From: an uncultured Lachnospiraceae bacterium
Lineage (GTDB): Bacteria; Bacillota; Clostridia; Lachnospirales; Lachnospiraceae
Length of the DNA stretch: 8,374 bases
Direction of reading: 5' to 3'
NCBI GenBank assembly: GCA_946630645.1
Contig: CAMOZD010000036.1
Span: 1 to 8,374 of the forward strand
The notes beneath the pieces are model-generated. The model was not told where the DNA came from. It did not search any database and saw nothing but the letters and a program-made list of their open reading frames with translations. Positions 1 to 4,634 of this stretch are shown in pieces. The first letter of the stretch is position 1. Every line of letters begins with the position of its first letter. The translations under genes were made by a program, and so were the position numbers.

Positions 1-990
1 AGTTACGGGCAGATTTTCCGGATCATTTTCTTCATGGTCACTCCCGTAATCCTTTCAACTTTTGTCTACAATATTAACCCGGTAATGGACCAGACCCTCT
101 TTATGGATCTGATGGCCTTTAAGAAAATGGACAGCCAGCTGGCCGCTGAGCTCTATGGTGTTTTTTCAGGAAAATACTGGGTTCTGATCAATGTGCCCGT
201 AGCCCTGGCCAATTCTTCATCCACAGCCATGATCCCTGCTGTGTCTACTTATTACACCCTGAGGGATTATGACCGCTGTAACAGACAGGTTCACCAGGTG
301 GTCCAGTTTACCATGCTGATCAGCATTCCCTGTGCCATCGGCCTGGGAACCCTGGCCTACCCCATTATGGAGGTTCTCTTCCCCCAGAGAGAGACCCTAG
401 ATCTTGCCGTGTCCCTGCTGCGGACCGGCTGTATCAGTGTGGTCTTCTACAGCCTTTCCACGGTAACGAACGGAGTCCTCCAGGGCATAGGCAAGGTAAA
501 TATCCCCCTGAGAAATGCAGCCCTTTCCCTGGTATTCCATATTATGCTGCTGACTCCTCTGCTGTATTTTACAGACCTGGACCTGTATGCCCTGGTGATC
601 GCAACCATGTTCTATGCCTTTATGATGTGCTTCCTCAACAACGTAAGTGTCAGAAAGTACCTCCATTACAGGCAGGAATTTAAGAAGACCTTCTTTATTC
701 CCTTACTGTCCGCACTGATCATGGGACTGGTCTGCTATGTATTTTATCAGGGCCTGGACCTACTTTTCAGACAGTATCTGATGACTTACATCTCCTACAG
801 ATTTTTAAGTCTTATAGGGCTTGGCGCATCGATTATGCTTGGTGTACTGGTTTATTTTGCCATGGTCCTGAGACTGCGGGGTGTATCCAGAGAGGAATTG
901 AGACATTTTCCTATGGGAACGAAGCTGGTTTCTCTTGGCAATAAATTCAAGCTTTTCCCGGCTGAGAAGCAGGGACAGGATGTAAAATAA
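1..990 (+). CDS. Lipid-linked saccharide flippase, SpoVB/MurJ-like (MOP superfamily), 5'-truncated
   Basis: The frame is open from base 1 to the TAA at 988-990, so this is the last 329 residues of a protein that starts outside the window; the ATG at 34 is internal. It is a polytopic membrane protein with hydrophobic segments throughout and short charged loops. The stretch around residues 60-80 (KYWVLINVPVALANSSSTAM, then IPAVS) resembles the conserved loop of polysaccharide-export flippases of the SpoVB/YtgP type, with a PST C-terminal half. Such proteins move undecaprenyl-linked saccharides, including lipid II, across the cytoplasmic membrane. The tail after about residue 290 is basic and cytoplasmic in character. 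A separate promoter follows at once, so it is probably the last gene of an upstream unit. SpoVB, MurJ and a polymer-specific flippase cannot be told apart from this fragment. Confidence 0.82.
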   Translation, partial: SYGQIFRIIFFMVTPVILSTFVYNINPVMDQTLFMDLMAFKKMDSQLAAELYGVFSGKYWVLINVPVALANSSSTAMIPAVSTYYTLRDYDRCNRQVHQVVQFTMLISIPCAIGLGTLAYPIMEVLFPQRETLDLAVSLLRTGCISVVFYSLSTVTNGVLQGIGKVNIPLRNAALSLVFHIMLLTPLLYFTDLDLYALVIATMFYAFMMCFLNNVSVRKYLHYRQEFKKTFFIPLLSALIMGLVCYVFYQGLDLLFRQYLMTYISYRFLSLIGLGASIMLGVLVYFAMVLRLRGVSREELRHFPMGTKLVSLGNKFKLFPAEKQGQDVK

Positions 991-1003
991 TGGTACATAT
1001 AAC

Positions 1004-1032
1004 TTTACTTATTGAAACATATAAGATATAAT
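1004..1032 (+). promoter_or_regulatory. Sigma-A-type promoter for purA
   Basis: A perfect -10 TATAAT (1027-1032) is preceded by TTTACT (1004-1009, four of six matches to TTGACA) with a 17-base spacer in AT-rich DNA just after the flippase stop codon. Transcription would begin near 1039 and give a purA leader of about 170 bases. This is the only good promoter I see in the gap. Confidence 0.7.
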
Positions 1033-1040
1033 AATTCTGT

Positions 1041-1122
1041 TTGGTCTGTTTTGGACAGGATCTTGCGGGAATGACCGGCATCCTGGCCTGCAGGAAGTCA
1101 GTTGGCTCCCCGCAGACCGGCA
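1041..1122 (+). promoter_or_regulatory. Foldable 5' leader of purA, upstream part
   Basis: Starting almost at the predicted transcription start, GGTCTG (1043-1048) is complementary to CAGACC (1113-1118). Inside, AGGA/TCCT plus TGC/GCA can form an interrupted hairpin over 1057-1084. A competing pairing joins TGCGGG (1064-1069) to CCCGCA (1109-1114), which overlaps the closing stem. The octamer GACCGGCA occurs twice (1073-1080 and 1115-1122). I see no purine-riboswitch core and no T-tract after these stems. That the leader is regulatory is inferred only from base pairing. Confidence 0.3.
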
Positions 1123-1164
1123 GCAAAAATGAAATCAGTTTAATTTGTTAGCATATAGGGGATC

Positions 1165-1204
1165 CCTCCCGGCAGGAGAGGAAGGCCCCAGGTAAGCTGG
1201 GAGG
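1165..1204 (+). promoter_or_regulatory. Hairpin sequestering the purA ribosome binding site
   Basis: CCTCCCGGC (1165-1173) pairs with GCTGGGAGG (1196-1204) over nine positions with one G-U. The right arm contains the whole purA Shine-Dalgarno GGGAGG (1199-1204), eight bases before the ATG at 1213. A weaker competitor, CTCC (1166-1169) with GGAG (1175-1178), would free the site. This suggests translational control of purA, but folding and function are untested. Confidence 0.45.
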
Positions 1205-1212
1205 AATTATTC

Positions 1213-2502
1213 ATGGTAAAAGCGATTGTAGGAGCAAACTGGGGAGACGAAGGTAAGGGCAAGATTACTGACATGCTTGCTGAGAATTCTGATATTATCA
1301 TCCGTTTTCAGGGTGGTGCCAATGCAGGTCATACCATTATCAATAACTATGGTAAGTTTGCTTTGCACACTCTGCCCTCCGGTGTGTTCTATGATCACAC
1401 CACCAGTATCATCGGCAATGGTGTAGCGCTGAATATTCCAGTGCTGATCAAGGAGCTGAACCAGATTGTCAGCCAGGGCGTTCCCATGCCAAAGCTTCTG
1501 GTATCTGAGAGAGCCCAGATTGTTATGCCTTATCATATTTTATTTGACCAGTATGAGGAGGAGAGGCTGGCCGGCAAGTCCTTTGGATCTACCAAGTCCG
1601 GTATTGCGCCGTTCTATTCCGATAAATATGCCAAGATCGGTTTCCAGGTCAGTGAGCTCTTTATGGAAGAGGCAGAACTGAAGGAAAAGATTGAAAGGGT
1701 TCTGATTCAGAAGAATACCCTTCTTGAACACCTCTACCATAAGCCTCTCATTGATGCCGATGATATTTATAAGACCCTCATGGATTACAAAGACATGATC
1801 AGTCCCTACGTCTGTGATGTCTCCCTCTACCTTGACCAGGCCTTAAAAGAGGGGAAGAATATTCTCCTTGAGGGCCAGCTTGGAACCCTGAAAGATCCGG
1901 ACCACGGTATCTATCCCATGGTAACATCCTCATCCACTCTGGCTGCTTATGGCGCCATTGGTGCCGGTATTGCCCCCTATGAGATCAAAAAGGTCATCAC
2001 CGTGGTCAAGGCCTACAGCTCTGCTGTCGGAGCAGGTGCCTTTGTCAGTGAGATTTTCGGAGACGAGGCCCAGGAACTCCGTATCAGGGGAGGAGACAAG
2101 GGCGAGTTCGGCGCTACTACAGGAAGACCGCGCCGTATGGGCTGGTTCGACTGTGTCGCTTCCCGCTACGGATGCCGGCTGCAGGGCGCTACTGACGTGG
2201 CTTTCACCGTTGTTGACGTACTGGGTTATCTGGATGAGATTCCTGTCTGCGTGGGCTATGAGATCGATGGCCAGGTGACAAAGGAATTCCCGGTGACCTC
2301 TAAGCTGGAAAAGGCAAAACCGGTTCTTAAGGTTCTGCCCGGTTGGAAGTCAGATATCCGGGGAATCAGGAACTACGAAGATCTTCCGGCCAACTGCCGT
2401 GCCTATATCGAGTTTATCGAGAAAGAACTCGGTTATCCCATCACCCTGGTATCTAATGGCCCGGGAAGGGATGAGATTATCTACAGGGGCTTTGAACAAT
2501 AG
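1213..2502 (+). CDS. purA: Adenylosuccinate synthetase (divergent clade)
   Basis: PurA joins IMP and aspartate using GTP to make adenylosuccinate, the first step from IMP to AMP, in the cytoplasm. The protein has 429 residues, the normal length. The start is set by GGGAGG at 1199-1204. The N-terminal GTP loop GDEGKGK (11-17) keeps the catalytic acid Asp12, and the following GGANAGHT keeps the catalytic His40. Also present are DPDHG then VTSS (228-240), GEFGATTGRPRR (297-308, with the aspartate/IMP arginines), the guanine-reading Asp335, LPGW and SNGPGRDE near the C-terminus. Departures from the E. coli pattern as I remember it: GTTGRGIGP reads GSTKSGIAP (125-133), EGAQG reads EGQLG (220-224) so the IMP-contacting Gln becomes Leu223, TRVG reads SAVG, and the KLD guanine loop reads VVD. 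The gene has its own promoter and terminator. The family call is secure; full activity is inferred. Confidence 0.95.
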   Translation: MVKAIVGANWGDEGKGKITDMLAENSDIIIRFQGGANAGHTIINNYGKFALHTLPSGVFYDHTTSIIGNGVALNIPVLIKELNQIVSQGVPMPKLLVSERAQIVMPYHILFDQYEEERLAGKSFGSTKSGIAPFYSDKYAKIGFQVSELFMEEAELKEKIERVLIQKNTLLEHLYHKPLIDADDIYKTLMDYKDMISPYVCDVSLYLDQALKEGKNILLEGQLGTLKDPDHGIYPMVTSSSTLAAYGAIGAGIAPYEIKKVITVVKAYSSAVGAGAFVSEIFGDEAQELRIRGGDKGEFGATTGRPRRMGWFDCVASRYGCRLQGATDVAFTVVDVLGYLDEIPVCVGYEIDGQVTKEFPVTSKLEKAKPVLKVLPGWKSDIRGIRNYEDLPANCRAYIEFIEKELGYPITLVSNGPGRDEIIYRGFEQ

Positions 2503-2558
2503 GTTTTGGCTGCCTGTATACAGGAATTCCATAGGAATCTAGATAAATAAAGGAATCA

Positions 2559-2595
2559 TTGAAGGTGGGATATTCTCACCTTCAAGTTCTATTTT
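2559..2595 (+). terminator. Rho-independent terminator after purA
   Basis: A 12-bp stem with one G-U (2559-2570 with 2574-2585, TTGAAGGTGGGA against TCTCACCTTCAA) closes a three-base TAT loop and is followed by the T-rich stretch GTTCTATTTTA. It sits 57 bases after the purA stop and separates purA from the glycosyltransferase unit. Confidence 0.8.
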
Positions 2596-2616
2596 AAAGA
2601 ATATGCTGTGGATTTT

Positions 2617-2662
2617 CAGGTCTGCGGCTGACTGAGACCCTTCACAGACCTGGTGACAGGTC
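2617..2662 (+). promoter_or_regulatory. Two mutually exclusive hairpins in the glycosyltransferase leader
   Basis: CAGGTCTG (2617-2624) pairs perfectly with CAGACCTG (2645-2652). The same right arm can instead fold forward: GACCTG (2647-2652), loop GTGA (a GNRA-type tetraloop), CAGGTC (2657-2662). CAGGTC at 2617-2622 and at 2657-2662 are therefore rival partners for one strand. A weak promoter may lie just upstream (TTCAAG at 2581, TATGCT at 2602, 15-base spacer), placing the structure at the 5' end of the transcript. The pairing is seen; a switching role is inferred. Confidence 0.35.
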
Positions 2663-2730
2663 ATGCATTTAACCGGACCCGGAGAAATAACCAGAAAGGA
2701 CAGCCGGCTGACTCACAAGGGAGGAAATGT

Positions 2731-3753
2731 ATGAAGCTTTTATCGGTAGCAATACCAAGTTATAATTCCCAGGATTATATGAGAAACTGTATTGAAAGTC
2801 TGCTTCCCGGTGGGGAGGACGTGGAGATTCTGATCATCGATGACGGATCAAAGGATCATACTCCTGAGATTGCTGACGAATATGAGAAGAAGTATCCGGG
2901 TATAGTCAGAGCCGTCCACCAGGAAAATGGGGGTCATGGTGAGGCGGTCAACGCCGGCCTTCGCCATGCCACAGGTTTCTTTTACAAGGTGGTGGACAGC
3001 GATGACTGGGTAGACCAGGAGGCCTATGGCAGGATCCTGGATTTCCTGAGAGAGGCCGTCCGGGAGGAGGAGCCTCTGGATATGCTCCTGTCCAATTATG
3101 TATATGAGAAGCAGGGAGCTCTCCACAAAAAGGTGATCCAGTACCACTCTATCCTGCCCCAGGGCAGATACTTCGGCTGGGATGATATTGGCAGCTTCGG
3201 GCCAAGCCAGAATATCCTCATGCATTCAGTCATCTACAGGACCCAGATGCTGAGGGATTCAGGTATGGAACTTCCCAAACATACTTTCTACGTTGATAAT
3301 TTGTTTGTCTATATACCCCTGCCTTATGTGAAGAAGATGTATTATCTTGATGTGGATTTCTACCGGTATTTCATCGGCAGGGAAGACCAGTCGGTCAATG
3401 AGAAAGTCATGATTTCAAGAATCGACCAGCAGCTCAGGGTAAACAGGATTATGATTGATACCTATGCCCACCATGAGGAATCCTTCGCTTGTGAGAAGCT
3501 TAAAAAATACATGATCCATTACCTGCAGACCATTCTTATGGTTTCCTCCGTCCTGCTTATGAAGATGAATACGGAAGAAGCAGACATTATGAGAGATAAG
3601 CTCTGGCACTATCTGGAAGAGAAATCTCCCCAGGCCTACAAGTCCTGCGAGGGATCCCTGATTGGCAAGCTGACCACATCCCACGGAAAGTTTAAGCACA
3701 AGCTGACAATGGGAGGTTATAAGATTGCCCAGAAATGGTTCGGATTTAACTAA
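2731..3753 (+). CDS. Family 2 glycosyltransferase
   Basis: This cytoplasmic GT-A-fold enzyme, 340 residues, would transfer a sugar from a nucleotide-sugar donor to an envelope glycan or lipid acceptor. The N-terminal half is the catalytic domain: LLSVAIPSYN (3-12), the nucleotide-binding IIDDGS (35-40), NGGHGEAVNAGL (66-77), and the metal-binding DSDDW (89-93, the DxD motif). Residues about 140-340 form a helical C-terminal part I cannot assign; there is no clear membrane segment. I chose ATG 2731 because GGGAGG (2719-2724) lies six bases upstream and LLSVAIPSYN then starts at the N-terminus; the in-frame GTG at 2653 lies in a leader hairpin without a ribosome binding site. The downstream NusG-domain gene overlaps its end, so the two are co-transcribed. 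Donor and acceptor are unknown; the upstream flippase hints at envelope polysaccharide work. Confidence 0.88.
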   Translation: MKLLSVAIPSYNSQDYMRNCIESLLPGGEDVEILIIDDGSKDHTPEIADEYEKKYPGIVRAVHQENGGHGEAVNAGLRHATGFFYKVVDSDDWVDQEAYGRILDFLREAVREEEPLDMLLSNYVYEKQGALHKKVIQYHSILPQGRYFGWDDIGSFGPSQNILMHSVIYRTQMLRDSGMELPKHTFYVDNLFVYIPLPYVKKMYYLDVDFYRYFIGREDQSVNEKVMISRIDQQLRVNRIMIDTYAHHEESFACEKLKKYMIHYLQTILMVSSVLLMKMNTEEADIMRDKLWHYLEEKSPQAYKSCEGSLIGKLTTSHGKFKHKLTMGGYKIAQKWFGFN

Positions 3754-4264
3754 ATTTAAAAAAAATGACTTGCTGCTGGCCGGGTTTCTGGCCCTTGCGG
3801 CCGGGCTGGTCTGGGCCGTCATAGCATTTTCTGCCAGAAGCGGCAGCCAGGTACGTGTTACGGTAGACGGCAGCCTTTATGGAGTTTATGATCTCCGGGA
3901 GAACCGGGAGATCATCATAAGTCCTTCCGGTATTAAGGCCGGTGACCAGGGAAAGGCTTTTCAAAACGGCAGCCAGGCAGACCTGGGTGACAAAGAAGAA
4001 ATTACCGATGATAATAGCGGCCATAGCAGCGGAACCTGGTATAATGTATTGCAGATTAAGGAGGGGGAAGTCTCCATAACAGAGGCCGACTGCCCGGATC
4101 TGATCTGTGTCCACCACAAGCCGGTATCAAGGCAGGGTGAGACCATAGTCTGCCTGCCCCATAAACTGCTGGTGGAGGTGGTGGGAGAGGACTCTGTCCT
4201 TCCTGCCCGGGACCAGGATGTTTCTACAGAAAAAAACCAGGATTTTGATCTGGTTACTAAATAA
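3725..4264 (+). CDS. NusG domain II-containing membrane-anchored protein
   Basis: A 179-residue protein with one N-terminal membrane anchor (about residues 15-36, after a basic KFKKND stretch) and an extracytoplasmic NusG_II-type beta domain. Diagnostic parts are VRVTVDGSLYGVYDL (43-57), the ADCPDLICV segment (Cys123, Cys128) and IVCLPHKLLVEVVG (Cys143). Family members often sit beside rnf, ApbE-type flavin transferase or FMN-binding genes in Firmicutes; their biochemical role is not established. The start is TTG 3725, eight bases after GGGAGG (3711-3716) and 29 bases inside the glycosyltransferase gene, so translational coupling is likely. A later in-frame TTG at 3770 would cut into the anchor. 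Compared with the short family core, there is an apparent polar insertion (about 66-104, rich in G, D, S, Q) and a charged tail after 155. The domain call is good; function is unknown. Confidence 0.8.
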   Translation: MPRNGSDLTKFKKNDLLLAGFLALAAGLVWAVIAFSARSGSQVRVTVDGSLYGVYDLRENREIIISPSGIKAGDQGKAFQNGSQADLGDKEEITDDNSGHSSGTWYNVLQIKEGEVSITEADCPDLICVHHKPVSRQGETIVCLPHKLLVEVVGEDSVLPARDQDVSTEKNQDFDLVTK

Positions 4265-4431
4265 TAGAATACGAATAACAATGTTAAGTTTATGGGAGGA
4301 TATTGTTATTTCTATAACATTTAATGGTAAAAACAAGAAATAATATTGTTTTCTTTTCTATACAATCTGATTTTTAATACAATTTTTTACTTTATTATTT
4401 TAGCAATATCAACAAAATAATGTGGAATAAT
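4265..4431 (+). other. AT-rich non-coding stretch between the NusG_II gene and rnf
   Basis: No supported gene lies here; the longest ATG frame (from 4324) has 17 codons and no ribosome binding site. AATAACAAT (4274-4282) and ATTGTTATT (4302-4310) are perfectly complementary around a 19-base loop, but no T-run follows, so I do not call a terminator. The base composition is sharply more AT-rich than the flanking genes and runs up to the rnf promoter, as expected of a curved or UP-element-like upstream region. Confidence 0.5.
4303..4320 (+). promoter_or_regulatory. Rex-like operator, distal site
   Basis: TTGTTAT-TTCT-ATAACAT matches the Rex consensus TTGTTAA-N4-TTAACAA at 11 of 14 fixed positions and is itself a near-perfect palindrome. 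Rex is the NADH/NAD+-sensing repressor of Gram-positive bacteria. The site is about 170 bases upstream of the rnf -35 element, so it would act as an auxiliary site or on the preceding unit. The assignment rests on motif match alone. Confidence 0.4.
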
Positions 4432-4493
4432 GAGAAAAAAGTGAAATTAAGTTATGTTATATATTTAACACATCTTGATTTCTCTTTTTTTTT
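4432..4493 (+). terminator. 62-base AT-rich inverted repeat ending in T9, probable (bidirectional) terminator
   Basis: The sequence is an imperfect palindrome centred between 4462 and 4463. G4443-G4451 pairs with C4474-C4482 (one G-U), TGTTA (4455-4459) pairs with TAACA (4466-4470), and the outer A-rich arm (4432-4441) pairs with CTTTTTTTTT (4484-4493). Mismatches are only at 4442/4483, 4452/4473, 4454/4471 and 4460/4465. Read rightward, it is a hairpin followed by nine T and would end transcripts from the NusG_II unit; an A6 run on the other side makes it potentially bidirectional. The stem is AU-rich, so efficiency is uncertain. Confidence 0.55.
4454..4471 (+). promoter_or_regulatory. Rex-like operator, promoter-proximal site
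   Basis: ATGTTAT-ATAT-TTAACAC matches the Rex consensus at 11 of 14 fixed positions, with an exact TGTTA-N6-TAACA core. It ends three bases before the rnf -35 element, a position where a repressor would block RNA polymerase. It also forms the loop-proximal part of the 62-base inverted repeat, so the symmetry may serve the terminator instead of, or as well as, an operator. Confidence 0.45.
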
Positions 4494-4501
4494 CCTATAA
4501 T
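4475..4501 (+). promoter_or_regulatory. Sigma-A-type promoter for the rnf operon
   Basis: TTGATT (4475-4480) and a perfect TATAAT (4496-4501) lie 15 bases apart; a weaker TAATAT at 4498 would give 17. The region upstream is very AT-rich. The -35 lies inside the right arm of the inverted repeat, and the T9 run fills the spacer. Predicted transcription start is near 4508. Confidence 0.6.
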
Positions 4502-4507
4502 ATTAGG

Positions 4508-4634
4508 ATGATTTAGTGTGATTACCAGCTTTTCTACCGTATTTTGCGTCTGGCCAAGTGGCCCTATGCAAGTTCTTGTGACAGGCTGGTTCACACCATG
4601 ACTTTTCTAAACATTATAGAAAGAAGGTAGAAAA
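4508..4634 (+). promoter_or_regulatory. Structured 5' leader of the rnf operon, candidate cis-regulatory RNA
   Basis: GTGTGA (4516-4521) and ACCAGC (4524-4529), separated by a TT bulge, pair perfectly with the contiguous GCTGGT-TCACAC (4585-4596), a 12-bp stem. It encloses TTGC (4544-4547)/GCAA (4568-4571) around GGCC-AAGT-GGCC (4552-4563). TTTTCTACC (4530-4538) is exactly complementary to GGTAGAAAA (4626-4634), which contains the end of the rnfC ribosome binding site. A second TTTTCTA (4603-4609) can pair with TAGAAA (4617-4622). I recognise no FMN, c-di-GMP, TPP, purine, T-box or SAM-I signature. Structure is supported by complementarity; ligand and function are unknown. Confidence 0.5.

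Noticed and set aside
1213..2502. PurZ-like (diaminopurine pathway) synthetase instead of PurA
   Set aside because: The catalytic Asp of the GDEGKGK loop, replaced in PurZ, is intact, and no phage genes lie nearby.
2653..2730. Upstream in-frame GTG start for the glycosyltransferase (26 extra residues)
   Set aside because: The GTG lies in a leader hairpin loop with no ribosome binding site, the extra residues are basic and unlike the family, and ATG 2731 has an ideal GGGAGG.
4274..4310. Terminator directly after the NusG_II gene
   Set aside because: The nine-pair AU-only stem has a 19-base loop and no T-run; the repeat at 4432-4493 is a better candidate.
3746..4336. Antisense open frames opposite the NusG_II gene, and similar long reverse frames over purA, rnfC and rnfD
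   Set aside because: They lie opposite well-supported genes, lack ribosome binding sites and have low-quality protein composition, so they are frame shadows.
4359..4366. TATACAAT as an additional promoter in the AT-rich gap
   Set aside because: No acceptable -35 lies 16-18 bases upstream; such -10 look-alikes are expected in DNA this AT-rich.
4598..4630. Ten-codon ATG frame ending just before rnfC, possible leader peptide
   Set aside because: It has no proper ribosome binding site and its end coincides with the rnfC ribosome binding site by position only; nothing in its codons suggests attenuation.
4508..4634. FMN, c-di-GMP or tRNA-like identity for the rnf leader
   Set aside because: The conserved cores of these RNAs are not present; the GGTTC at 4588-4592 is part of the long stem, not a T-loop.
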